NCBI GenBank assembly: GCA_020024215.1
Contig: JAHHUC010000006.1
Location: forward strand, 1 to 49,940
Direction of reading: 5' to 3'
DNA length: 49,940 nucleotides
Source of the DNA: Oscillospiraceae bacterium
GTDB lineage: Bacteria; Bacillota; Clostridia; Oscillospirales; Ruminococcaceae
Under the pieces are notes generated by a model. It made no database searches, was not told where the DNA came from, and saw nothing but the letters and a program-made list of their open reading frames with translations. The position numbers and the translations under genes were made by a program. Numbering within the stretch: position 1 is the stretch's first letter; the number at the start of each line of letters is the position of its first letter. This document shows positions 33,662-42,975 of this stretch, piece by piece.

Positions 33662-35054
33662 ATGTGTGGTAAAAATAATATGAATTCAAGAACTGACTTA
33701 TTAAACGGAAGCATTTTAAAATCACTTGTTTCGATGTCTCTGCCGATAATGGCAACCTCTCTTCTTCAGATGGCATACAATATGACCGATATGATTTTGG
33801 ATAGGAAGGGTGGGAAGCAGCTCTGTTGCTGCTGTCGGCGCAGCAGGGATGTTTGTCAATCTCTCCGGCGGTCTTACAGCCTTTCTCAGAGTGGGTGCTC
33901 AGGTGAACGCAGCGCAGTCCTATGGTGCCGGAAACAGGGAGCTTTCTGCCCGATATGCAAGAAATGCGCTTCAGATAGGCCTGATTATTTCTCTTATTTA
34001 CAGCGTTGTTGTCGCAGCATTCAGAAAGCCGCTGATATCCTTTTTCAGGTTTACAAATCCCAAGGTAATAGACGATGCACAGACCTATCTTCTGATAATG
34101 GCAGTATTTATACTCTTTAATATATTAAATCCCATATTTACCGCCATAATAACAGCCACCGGAAACAGCAGAACACCATTTAAAATAAGCACGGTGGGGC
34201 TTATTTTAAACCTTGTGCTGGACCCTCTGCTCATCTTTGGCTTTGGCCCCTTTAAGCCTATGGGGGTTTTAGGCGCTGCTGCTGCCACTGTGTTTGCACA
34301 ATTTGTGGTGTTTATGCTTTATGTATCATATGTAAGGCATGATGAGGCGGTCTTTTCCAAAATGAATTTTAAAAAGCCCTTGGAAAAAGATCTTATTTCA
34401 AAAATAGTGAAAATAGGGCTGCCCTCCACCATACAGGCGGTTATGTTCAACGGCATATCAATGACCATAGGAAGAATAATAGCCTCATGGGGCGAAACTG
34501 CCATCGCAGTTCAAAAGGTTGGAATACAGGTGGAGTCCATCTCCTATATGGCAGCTGACGGCTTTTCCTCTGCCACCAACTCATTCATAGCCCAGAATTA
34601 TGGGGCAAATCAATTCAGCCGCTCCAAAAAGGGCTATTCCACCGCCTTGAGGGTGATGGTTCTGTGGGGTATATTTACAACCTGCATACTGGTATTTTTT
34701 GCGCCGTATATATTCAGAATATTTATAAGCGAGGCTGACGTGATTTCCCTGGGAGCTGATTACCTTAGAATATTAGGCTATTCCCAGCTTTTCATGTGTG
34801 TGGAAATTCTCACAGCAGGAGCCTTTTCCGCCTACGGCAAAACCACACCGCCCTCTGTTGTAAGCATTATTTTCACCGGAATGAGAATCCCCATGTCGCT
34901 GATTTTCGGAAAAACCGCTCTGGGGATAAACGGAGTATGGCTGAGCATCAGCCTTTCTTCTGTCTTTAAGGGAATAATACTCCTCTCTCTGTTTATCATC
35001 TTCATGAAAAAATTTGAAAGAAAAATGGATAAAAAACCTGAGCAGCAAGAATAA
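33662..35054 (+). pseudogene. MATE family efflux transporter, interrupted by a one-base frameshift
   Basis: Together the two frames encode a full-length MATE antiporter of about 463 residues with 12 membrane segments. The first frame gives LLNGSILKSLVSMSLPIMAT and ends in sense at YNMTDMI. The second resumes at GSSSVAAVGAAGMFVNLSGG. Removing one T from the run at 33795-33798 restores ATG ATT TGG ATA GGA AGG GTG GGA, reading MIWIGRVG, the family sequence. The remainder is intact to the stop at 35054, so the change is recent, a phase-variable tract or a sequencing error. The exact start (33662 or the methionine at 33680) is uncertain. Confidence 0.85.
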
Positions 35055-35489
35055 AGGAGTAAAGAAAAAATCGGGTAAGTCCAAAAATAACTTCCCGACA
35101 GGTGTAAGATGGCAAAATTCAAAGCCGCATTTTATAAAATGCTGTGAGAAAAATGCCCTTGATATATAAGCCTGCTTATATTCTTAATATTTTCCGTATA
35201 AGAATTGACAGAGCACATCTTATAAATACAATACAGACTGCATTGCTGACTGAAAATACCATAGCTTTTATTGCATGCCTTTCAGTTGAAAAAGCAGTCT
35301 GTTTTTATATCCTTTGAATATAGACAGGCATTTTTCAAATGTTCCTGCAATCTTACTACAATGCTGATGTCAAAAATTTTTCCAGAAAGAATTATGCAGA
35401 CAGCCTGCTTTAAAGATATAAAAAATAAATGCAAGGATATTTTTAATCTTACCTTCTGCTCAAATTGCAAAAAGTAAGATTTTCACCAA
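35055..35489. other. 435-base intergenic region between MATE and dihydrofolate reductase genes
   Basis: No supported gene; short open frames here lack ribosome binding sites. A hairpin TCGGG...CCCGA lies at 35071-35098, just after the MATE stop. A promoter-like pair TTGACA (35205-35210), 16 bases, TACAAT (35227-35232) precedes a nested inverted repeat ACAGACTGC / GCAGTCTGT (35233-35302) with inner arms ACTGAAA / TTTCAGT, followed by TTTTTAT. Confidence 0.5.
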
Positions 35490-35984
35490 TTATAAGGTCT
35501 TAAAGGGGGCTATTCTTTCATAAAGCCTGAAGGTATATTTTATCTTATTAAATTCCATCTGCTCACTTTCATCAGAAAGTCTCCAATCAGGCTGCTCATC
35601 AAGATTTGCAAGAAAACAATCGGCTTTAAATTCTGCATCAAGATATGTTATATAGGCTCTTTGGCAAAATTCAAGCAGCCGGTTATAAACCATTTCTCCG
35701 CCTATTACAAAGGAATCCTCAGGGGCAGCTGCAAGAAGCTGCTCTATGCTGTTGAATACACTTCCGCCTTCAATGCGAAGGTCTTTATTTTTGGAAAGTA
35801 TAAGATTTTTTCTTCCCTCAAGCGGTTTTTTGTTTGGAAAAGTGTAAAGCGTCCTTCTTCCAAATATCAGGGCTTTTCCCATTGTCAGCTCTTTAAATCT
35901 TTTAAGATCCTCAGGAATATAAATTATCTGCTCTCCCATAAAGCCTATTGCCCAGTTTTTATCTGTCAAAGCTATTAAATCCAT
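35490..35984 (-). CDS. folA: Dihydrofolate reductase
   Basis: DHFR reduces dihydrofolate to tetrahydrofolate. The 164-residue protein shows DLIALTDKNWAIG at the N-terminus, the substrate-binding IPEDLKRFKELT, GRRTLYTFPNKKPL for the NADPH site and SFVIGGEMVYNRLLEF near the C-terminus. I prefer the ATG at 35984, which has GGAG six bases upstream; the ATG four codons earlier lacks a site. Monocistronic, with no thymidylate synthase next to it. Confidence 0.93.
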   Translation of the reverse strand: MDLIALTDKNWAIGFMGEQIIYIPEDLKRFKELTMGKALIFGRRTLYTFPNKKPLEGRKNLILSKNKDLRIEGGSVFNSIEQLLAAAPEDSFVIGGEMVYNRLLEFCQRAYITYLDAEFKADCFLANLDEQPDWRLSDESEQMEFNKIKYTFRLYERIAPFKTL

Positions 35985-36083
35985 ACCCTGCTCCATACGT
36001 TTATTTTCATAAGCATATCACAGACAAAAATACTTGACAAGCTTTGAAATTTATTTTAAATTGGATATTTTTTTAATAAACCG

Positions 36084-36112
36084 TTAAAATTTGTTTCAAA
36101 AAGTGGTATAAT
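36084..36112 (+). promoter_or_regulatory. Promoter of the lipoprotein gene at 36158
   Basis: Perfect -10 TATAAT (36107-36112) with extended TGG; the -35 position reads TTAAAA (36084-36089), a weak match. Confidence 0.6.
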
Positions 36113-36157
36113 GGGTAAACGCAACTTGTTTTTAGGTGATGAAAGGAAAATTTTATA

Positions 36158-38236
36158 ATGAAAAAAGCTTTGCTCAAAGCCCTAAGCCTGATTTTGATTT
36201 TAACCTTTATTTTTAAAGGCTGCAATGAGAGTGTGCCTGTAAAAGCTCCCGAAGAGCTTAAGGAGCAGTCACAGAGCCATAAGACAGAATCAGAGGAGGA
36301 GGTAAGCCTCATTTCCGATATGCTCAATGAAAGCGGCAGCTTTAAAGAGCCCAAAACCAACAAGGATATCCCCTATTCCTACCGGATACCTGAAATTATG
36401 TCAGATAGCCCGGATGCCGAAAGAATAAACAGAGAAATAGAAAATACAGTTTTAAAAACGGCAAAGTCTGCCCTTTTGGACATAAGGAGCAAAAATTCTC
36501 CAAAAGAAAAATATATAGACTATGAAGCCACATTCAAAGATGATATTGTAAGCATTGTTATTGACGGAGATATACCCCAAAAGTATATTTACAATTTTGA
36601 TTTTTCAAAAAACAAAGCCCTCTCATCCTCCGAGCTTTTAACTGCGCTTAACATTGAGGAGGAGGATTTCACCAAATCTCTCAAAAGCTCTGTTTTGAAT
36701 TTGTTTGATGCCGATGAGGGTGTAAAGGAAAAGGCTGCTTCTCTTTCCAAAAAAAATCTCAGCCTTCAGAATGTTGATGTCTATTTGCACGACGAAGCAC
36801 TTAATGCCAAAGTTCTGGTTTCCAAAGGCGGCGGAAACATCCTCAATGAATACATAATGGTAAATCCTCTTTCAGAGAATATCTTAAAAGAGGTCGTATG
36901 CAAAAATGTAAGTGCCAAGCTTGAGGAAAACAGGGCGGAAATAACATTCCTTGAAAAAGATGAGCAGAATATGAGCAGCCTTCTGGAATTGAATACTCCA
37001 TATGAAGTTGAAGGGCTTTTTGACACATACAGAGATATTTATCTTTTTGATGATGAACATTCGGAAAATCTTGCTCTTTTTCTTATTTCCGATGAAGGTG
37101 AGATAACCTTCTGCGACATTTTTTCTTCTGCCAAATGCGGAAACCGCTTTTTTGCCGAGGACAAAATCGGCGGGCTTAAGGGCGTCACAGCATTGAGGCA
37201 GGGGGAAATTTCCGGCAGGAAAACTGTGATTGCCTCAAAGGAAAACGGTGAGGAAACAGATCTTTATGAGCATATTCTGTCATCAAGGCTTTTTAAAACA
37301 GAGGAGATGACAAAAGACACTCTCTGGCTGTCAGATGACGGAAATTATACACTGTGCTTTGATGAATATAATATTTCTCTCAAATCCAAGGACTCAGAGC
37401 TTTCATCTGAGGGCAGCTTCTTTTTCTCCGGCCTTACAGAAAAGGGCTATACCTTTCCCTTTGTGCTGCAAGGGGAAAATGAAAGCTCCGGCGGCTTCAT
37501 CACCATACCCTATGAAATGGGGCAAAGGCAGTATCAGAACATTGTTCTGACATTTATAACTGAAGAAAAGGAAGCTTCTGTCACATTTTTTGAATATTCA
37601 AAGGCTGCTTTGGATATTGCAGACTGTGATGTGCTTTGCAGAGAATGGATTTCAGCTGATAAAAAAAGCTCCCTTTCCTTAGCAAATGACAGGTCGGCAG
37701 TCTTTTGGGCAAAGGATGAGACAAAAGGACAAGAGAGCATCTACAAGGGAAGCTGGAGGGCAGATGACAGTTCATTTTCCCTGTCCTTGGAATTTTCAGA
37801 CGGACAGCCCTTTGAAAAAAACGGGCACAGACTGGACTATCTTGACGGAAGCTATTCCTATATGACAGGAGATGAAAGCTCTCTTATTATAATACCTGAA
37901 AAGGATGCCTTTCCTCTTGCAGAAAGCCAGAAAATAATAAAGACCTTTCCGGAAATATTCTTTATTAAATCTGAGCTTAACCTGTCCAAAAAGCAGGAGG
38001 AAGCAGAGCAAATTGAAAAGCTTAAAAAATCCGCAGTTGAATATGCAATTTCTCAGGGGATAAAAGCAAACAGTGCAGACATAGCAAAAAAGACAGCCGA
38101 GGGTGTTCTTATAAGGGTTTATCTGTCAGAGGATGATAATGAAAAAACCAAGGCATGGTATATGATAAACCCCGAAACAAAAAAGGGCAGAAACTTTTTG
38201 AATCAAAAAACGGTGGAGCTTAACTCCCTTATATAA
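36158..38236 (+). CDS. Large predicted lipoprotein with a DUF4163-like domain
   Basis: A 692-residue exported lipoprotein. The signal peptide ends in the lipobox-like FKGC, placing the lipidated Cys at residue 22. After an acidic linker, IPYSYRIPEIMSDSPDAERINREIENTV resembles the start of DUF4163/RsiV-PdaC-type extracellular domains (shown here as the segment near residue 72). The remainder, rich in Ser, Glu and Lys with several short beta-like repeats, is not recognised. It has its own promoter and ends before a bidirectional terminator. Function unknown. Confidence 0.75.
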   Translation: MKKALLKALSLILILTFIFKGCNESVPVKAPEELKEQSQSHKTESEEEVSLISDMLNESGSFKEPKTNKDIPYSYRIPEIMSDSPDAERINREIENTVLKTAKSALLDIRSKNSPKEKYIDYEATFKDDIVSIVIDGDIPQKYIYNFDFSKNKALSSSELLTALNIEEEDFTKSLKSSVLNLFDADEGVKEKAASLSKKNLSLQNVDVYLHDEALNAKVLVSKGGGNILNEYIMVNPLSENILKEVVCKNVSAKLEENRAEITFLEKDEQNMSSLLELNTPYEVEGLFDTYRDIYLFDDEHSENLALFLISDEGEITFCDIFSSAKCGNRFFAEDKIGGLKGVTALRQGEISGRKTVIASKENGEETDLYEHILSSRLFKTEEMTKDTLWLSDDGNYTLCFDEYNISLKSKDSELSSEGSFFFSGLTEKGYTFPFVLQGENESSGGFITIPYEMGQRQYQNIVLTFITEEKEASVTFFEYSKAALDIADCDVLCREWISADKKSSLSLANDRSAVFWAKDETKGQESIYKGSWRADDSSFSLSLEFSDGQPFEKNGHRLDYLDGSYSYMTGDESSLIIIPEKDAFPLAESQKIIKTFPEIFFIKSELNLSKKQEEAEQIEKLKKSAVEYAISQGIKANSADIAKKTAEGVLIRVYLSEDDNEKTKAWYMINPETKKGRNFLNQKTVELNSLI

Positions 38237-38444
38237 AAGGAACAAAAAGAGCATTTTAACACTTTGTTTCTGCTGTGCAAAAGACAGAAAATGTGTATTT
38301 TTTATATTCCACTTTAAAATTTTCCCATAAAACCTGCCTTTTTTAAATCAGCTGTAAGCTGATGACAAAATCTTGGAGAATGATGCAAAGAAATAAAAGA
38401 GGCATACAACTTATGCAATTTATCCTTCTATATTGCCGCAAACT

Positions 38445-38474
38445 AAAAAGGCCACCTATCGGTGACCTTTTTTT
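38445..38474. terminator. Bidirectional terminator
   Basis: AAAAAGG-C-CACC, loop TATC, GGTG-A-CCTTTTTTT. It lies between the large lipoprotein gene (plus) and the small membrane protein gene (minus). The preceding 200 bases hold nothing else that I can support except a small ATCAGC/GCTGAT hairpin near 38350. Confidence 0.8.
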
Positions 38475-38485
38475 AGGCAGATTTT

Positions 38486-38755
38486 CTATTTCTTAGGCTG
38501 TTCTTCTGAATTTTCGTATGTTTCCTCCTCTGAAGGCTCCTGACCCATAAAGGAGATTTCGTCATCATCATTAAACAGCATATTGTCCTCGGCTTCTTCA
38601 TCGCAGCAAGCGTCATCTAAGCGGCAATCGCTGTCATATTCTGCCTCGTCACAGAGACAGCCTTTGCGCTTTAAAAAACCTACAACTGCAAAATAAATTC
38701 CCACCAGTCCTGCAACTGCGGCAAGGATTGAAAGAATAACAGAAAACTTCTTCAT
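38486..38755 (-). CDS. Small single-pass membrane protein with cysteine cluster and acidic tail
   Basis: An 89-residue protein: one N-terminal membrane helix (about residues 5-27), then GCLCDEAEYDSDCRLDDACC with five cysteines, then a strongly acidic tail. The start at 38755 follows GGAGG; the frame upstream is not needed. I recognise no family. It lies after mfd, about 130 bases away. The cysteines and acidic residues could bind metal, but that is only a guess. Confidence 0.7.
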   Translation of the reverse strand: MKKFSVILSILAAVAGLVGIYFAVVGFLKRKGCLCDEAEYDSDCRLDDACCDEEAEDNMLFNDDDEISFMGQEPSEEETYENSEEQPKK

Positions 38756-38887
38756 AACAATACCTCCAATAGCTATTATAGATAGATAGATTATAATATA
38801 AGTTTGAGCACAATTCAAGCAAATATTATAATACTGTATGCATAAAAATATCTTACGGAATATGAAAATCTGATTTTGGCGCAAAAA

Positions 38888-41800
38888 TTAAACCGGAGCA
38901 TCCTCTGCTGCTTCCAAAAATTCGGTTATGGCGCCTAAGGTGTCTTTTGGATTTTTCATTTTAAGGTCAATATAGGGCTTTGCTCCTGCATTGAAAAGCA
39001 CTCTGTTTTTAAGCTTTCCGGCAACTGTTGCCGCCATCATGGGATCGACTGAAGAGAGGAAGAAAATCATTCTGGAATCCCTTTGTGAAATCATGGTGAC
39101 GCCTAAGGCTGCCGCCTTGTTTCTTAAAAGTGCCACCCTCACAAGACCTGTTACAGTTTTAGGCGGCTCGCCGAACCTGTCTATAAGCTCATCCAGAATA
39201 TCCTCGCTCTCAGCTTCTGTCTTGATGGCTGCAATCTTTTTATAGATGTCAAGCCGCAGAGCAACACTTTCAATATAGCTTTCAGGAATATAGGCATCCA
39301 TCGGTATATCCACCTGACACTCGACCTCAGGCTTCACCTGCTCGCCCCGGCTTTCTGAAACCGCCTCGCTCAAAAGCCTTAAATACATCTCATATCCCAC
39401 AGCCTCCATATGGCCGTGCTGTGAGGCCCCTATAACGCTTCCGGCACCTCTTATCTCCATATCCCTCATGGCTATCCTGAAGCCGGAGCCAAAGGATGTA
39501 AATTCCTTTATGGCATTAAGCCTTTTAGAGGCTATCTCCGAAATTGCCTTCTGGGGCTTGAAGGTGAGATAGGCAAAGGCGCGCCTGCTGCTTCTGCCCA
39601 CTCTTCCCCTGAGCTGATAAAGCTGAGAAAGCCCCATTTTATCCGCATCCTCTATGATAAGAGTGTTGCAGTTGGGCACATCCACACCTGTCTCAATAAT
39701 TGTGGTGCATACCAAAATATCAATTTCTCTCTCCACAAGGCTTTTCCAAAGAGCAGAAAGCTCCTGCTCGCCCATTTTGCCGTGGCCTACTGCAATTTTT
39801 GCATCCGGCAGAAGCTTTTGTATCTTTGCAGCTGTGGATGAAATGCTGTCTATATTATTGTGAAGATAAAATACCTGACCTCCCCTGCGCAGCTCCCTTT
39901 TAAGTGCAGCAGCTATTATTCCCCAGTCATGCTCTAAAACATAGGTCTGGACAGGATGGCGGTCAGAGGGAGCCTCCTCAATAACCGACATATCTCGTAT
40001 GCCGCTCATAGCCATCGAGAGGGTTCTTGGAATCGGAGTTGCAGAAAGCGTAAGCACATCTATGCTCTCTCTCATCTGCTTGAATCTCTCTTTATGAGCA
40101 ACGCCAAATCTCTGCTCCTCATCAATTATGCAAAGCCCGATATTCTTAAATTCCACATCCTTGGATAAAAGGCGGTGTGTTCCTATGACAATATCAACTG
40201 TGCCGTCTTTAAGGCCTGCCAATACCTCTTTTTGCTGCTTGGCAGTTCTGAATCTTGATAAAAGCTCAATTTTTATAGGAAAGCCCTCCATCCTTTCGGT
40301 GAAGGTTTTATAGTGCTGCCACGCCAAAATAGTGGTGGGAACCATGACGGCGCACTGCATGGAATCGCAGACACATTTGAACGCCGCCCTTATGGCGACC
40401 TCTGTTTTTCCAAAGCCCACGTCTCCGCAGAGAAGTCTGTCCATGGGCTTTTCCTTTTCCATGTCCTCTTTTATTTCGGCAATGGCACGAAGCTGGTCAT
40501 CTGTCTCCTCATAGGGAAATCTCAGCTCAAAATCCCTCTGCCAGTCTGTATCCGGCGAAAAAGCATGGCCCTTGGCATTAAGCCTCTTTTTGTAGAGCAC
40601 CATCAGCTCATCTGCCATTTCGGCAACAGCCTTTCTCACCCTGGTCCTTGTTTTCTGCCACTCGGCAGAGCCCAATTTGGAAAGACGGATATTTCCGTCC
40701 TCCTGCTTGCCTATATACTTGCTGACCAAATCCATCTGTGTGACAGGTATGAAAAGCAGATCTCCGCCTCGGTATTTTATCTTTATATAATCCTTTATAA
40801 CACCGAATGCCTCCTGCTTTACAATTCCGCAGAAAACTCCTATTCCATGAACAGAATGTACCACATAATCTCCCATTGAAAGGTCAGAAAGCGCTCTTAT
40901 AGCCTCATTGGACTTCTTCTTTCTGGATTTTTTTGATGATGCAGCCGAGCGTCTGTGGGAAAAAACTATCACATTTTCATTTGGATAGGAAAATCCTGAG
41001 GAAACAGACATATCTGTCAGAACCACCTCATTTGGGTGAAGCTGCGGATCTGCCTCATACCTTGCAGAAAAGCCCTCGTCCTGCAAATCCCTTAAAAGGG
41101 CGTTGCAGCCCCTTTCGGTAGGAAGCAGAACACAGGCTGAAAAGCCCTGTGAAAATGCGGTTTTAAGCTCATCTGAAAGCACGGAAAGCTCACCGCTCCA
41201 GGGGGCTTCTGCCATAGCGGTCCAATCTATCTTTTCCTTTATCTGCAAATCGTTGGGCATGCTCCTTGAATATTCCTCAAATATGAGCGTGCTGCTTTCA
41301 TTCAGCCTTTTGTACAGATAGGGCAAATCGGCAAAATATTGACAGCAATCCTTATAGCATATGCCGCTCTCTAAAAATGATGCCACATCCTCATCATACT
41401 GCCACATAATATCCTTATAGCTTGAATTTATTCCGGCTATATCCGATACGATTATAAGGTCATCGTTGTCAAAATAATCAAAAAGTGTGTAGGGCCTTTT
41501 GTAAAGCACAGGCAGGAACCTATCCAGCGGTGTAAAAAAGGATTGGCTTTCTGCGCTTTCCAAAAGCTCCCTCAGCTTTTCATAGGCAGGGCTTTTTTCC
41601 CCCACCCTTTCCATTTCATTTTTCAAAAATTCTTTGAGGTCATCCTTTTTGCATATGGCTTCCCTTGCAGGAACTATCATAACCTCATCGCAAAGCTCAT
41701 CACGCCTTTGGTTATCCTCGCTGAAATATGCTATGGAGTCTATTTCGTCTCCCCAAAATTCCACACGGACAGGATTTTCCTCAGAGGGTGAAAAAAAGTC

Positions 41801-42337
41801 AACTATTCCGCCCCGCACAGAGAAGGTGCAAAGTCCGTCCACCTTTTCTCCCGATTTATACCCTGCCTCCAAAAGCACATTCACCAAGCCGTCTCTTCCG
41901 CCCTCAAAGCTTCCTTTTAAAAGGAGGGAGGACTTTATAAGCGCCTCAGGTGAAATTGTGTACTGCAGTGCAGCCTCACAGGAGGAAACCACAAGGGGGC
42001 TTTTTTCCCTCAGGGCCTCAAGACAGGCAATTCTCCTGTGGCTGTATTCGCTGCTTATAGCCTCTGTTTCCATTATGCTCAATTCCCCTGCGGGGAAATG
42101 CATAACATTTCCCTTTGGAAAAAACGCATTTATATCCTCAAAAAGCTTTGATGCAGAGCCTTCATCCGGCGTGAGCACCAAGGTTTTTTTATCGAGTCTG
42201 TTTTTTAAGGCGGCAGCTATGTGCGCCTTGTGAATATTTGAAAGCCCAACGCAAAGCAAGGGGGTTTTGCCCTGGGATAACCCCTGCAAAACCTCCTTTG
42301 TCTCCTTTATGTTAAGGGCACAGTTGTAAAGCTTCAT
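38888..42337 (-). CDS. mfd: Transcription-repair coupling factor
   Basis: Mfd removes RNA polymerase stalled at DNA damage and recruits UvrA. The 1149 residues show the UvrB-like N-terminal region (LVVSSCEAALQY, FSVRGGIVDFFSPS), the polymerase-interacting domain (GDYVVHSVHGIGVFCGI), the translocase with Walker A GDVGFGKTEVAIRAA and the DEEQ box (IDEEQRFGV), motif VI LRGRVGRSSRRAFAYL and the C-terminal TRCF domain. It follows pth by 7 bases, the classic pth-mfd order. Confidence 0.98.
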   Translation of the reverse strand: MKLYNCALNIKETKEVLQGLSQGKTPLLCVGLSNIHKAHIAAALKNRLDKKTLVLTPDEGSASKLFEDINAFFPKGNVMHFPAGELSIMETEAISSEYSHRRIACLEALREKSPLVVSSCEAALQYTISPEALIKSSLLLKGSFEGGRDGLVNVLLEAGYKSGEKVDGLCTFSVRGGIVDFFSPSEENPVRVEFWGDEIDSIAYFSEDNQRRDELCDEVMIVPAREAICKKDDLKEFLKNEMERVGEKSPAYEKLRELLESAESQSFFTPLDRFLPVLYKRPYTLFDYFDNDDLIIVSDIAGINSSYKDIMWQYDEDVASFLESGICYKDCCQYFADLPYLYKRLNESSTLIFEEYSRSMPNDLQIKEKIDWTAMAEAPWSGELSVLSDELKTAFSQGFSACVLLPTERGCNALLRDLQDEGFSARYEADPQLHPNEVVLTDMSVSSGFSYPNENVIVFSHRRSAASSKKSRKKKSNEAIRALSDLSMGDYVVHSVHGIGVFCGIVKQEAFGVIKDYIKIKYRGGDLLFIPVTQMDLVSKYIGKQEDGNIRLSKLGSAEWQKTRTRVRKAVAEMADELMVLYKKRLNAKGHAFSPDTDWQRDFELRFPYEETDDQLRAIAEIKEDMEKEKPMDRLLCGDVGFGKTEVAIRAAFKCVCDSMQCAVMVPTTILAWQHYKTFTERMEGFPIKIELLSRFRTAKQQKEVLAGLKDGTVDIVIGTHRLLSKDVEFKNIGLCIIDEEQRFGVAHKERFKQMRESIDVLTLSATPIPRTLSMAMSGIRDMSVIEEAPSDRHPVQTYVLEHDWGIIAAALKRELRRGGQVFYLHNNIDSISSTAAKIQKLLPDAKIAVGHGKMGEQELSALWKSLVEREIDILVCTTIIETGVDVPNCNTLIIEDADKMGLSQLYQLRGRVGRSSRRAFAYLTFKPQKAISEIASKRLNAIKEFTSFGSGFRIAMRDMEIRGAGSVIGASQHGHMEAVGYEMYLRLLSEAVSESRGEQVKPEVECQVDIPMDAYIPESYIESVALRLDIYKKIAAIKTEAESEDILDELIDRFGEPPKTVTGLVRVALLRNKAAALGVTMISQRDSRMIFFLSSVDPMMAATVAGKLKNRVLFNAGAKPYIDLKMKNPKDTLGAITEFLEAAEDAPV

Positions 42338-42344
42338 AAATTCC

Positions 42345-42974
42345 TTACTGAAGGCTGTTCATGGCCTTGGCTGTATTTCCCTCTATAAGAAGAGGTATAG
42401 CCCTTATAGCCTTCTGCCTTCCTTCCTTTATTGCCATTGCATCCTCCTCACAGGGGCGGGATAAAACCCATTTTGCCATATCATAATCAGGGTGGGGCTT
42501 TTCCCCCACGCCCACTCTGACACGGAGAAACTCCTCTGTTTTAAGGTGCATGATGATATTTTTAAGTCCGTTATGACCTCCTGCGGAGCCCTTCTGACGA
42601 ATCCTCACCTTTCCCGGTGCCAAATTTACATCATCCACAACAACTATAAGCCTCTCGGGCATAAGCTTGTAAAAGCTCATGGCCTCAGCGACAGCCTCAC
42701 CGGAAAGATTCATAAATGTGGCAGGCTTTAAAAAAAGTACCCCTTCGCCGTTTATATTACATTCACCGCAATAGGATTTAAACTTTATCCTGTTTATTTT
42801 AAAGCCCTTTTCCTTTGCAAATTCATCCAGGACATCAAAGCCCACGTTGTGTCTGGTTCCGTCATACTCTTTTCCAAAATTGCCCAAGCCGGCTACAACC
42901 CAGGATATGGGGGCATTTTTGCCCCCATTATCCCGCTGCTCTATTTTTTTAAAAAGCTCGAATATATCTGCCAT
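42345..42974 (-). CDS. pth: Peptidyl-tRNA hydrolase
   Basis: Pth releases tRNA from peptidyl-tRNAs dropped by ribosomes. The 209-residue protein has VAGLGNFGKEYDGTRHNVGFDVLDE with the catalytic histidine, FLKPATFMNLSGEAV, and VVDDVNLAPGKVRIRQKGSAGGHNGLKNI (each is the family signature; parts shown). The N-terminus carries about 25 extra residues before the fold (MADIFELFKKIEQRD...), a modest extension compared with the usual 185-190 residues. It sits one base after prs and before mfd. Confidence 0.97.
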   Translation of the reverse strand: MADIFELFKKIEQRDNGGKNAPISWVVAGLGNFGKEYDGTRHNVGFDVLDEFAKEKGFKINRIKFKSYCGECNINGEGVLFLKPATFMNLSGEAVAEAMSFYKLMPERLIVVVDDVNLAPGKVRIRQKGSAGGHNGLKNIIMHLKTEEFLRVRVGVGEKPHPDYDMAKWVLSRPCEEDAMAIKEGRQKAIRAIPLLIEGNTAKAMNSLQ

Positions 42975-42975
42975 A

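Noticed and set aside
33810..35054. MATE gene starting at an internal ATG as a complete short protein
   Set aside because: It would lack the first membrane helix and conserved N-terminal motif, which are present just upstream in the other frame.
35271..35477. Possible 68-residue protein
   Set aside because: No ribosome binding site, no recognisable domain, and it overlaps the inverted repeat; treated as intergenic.
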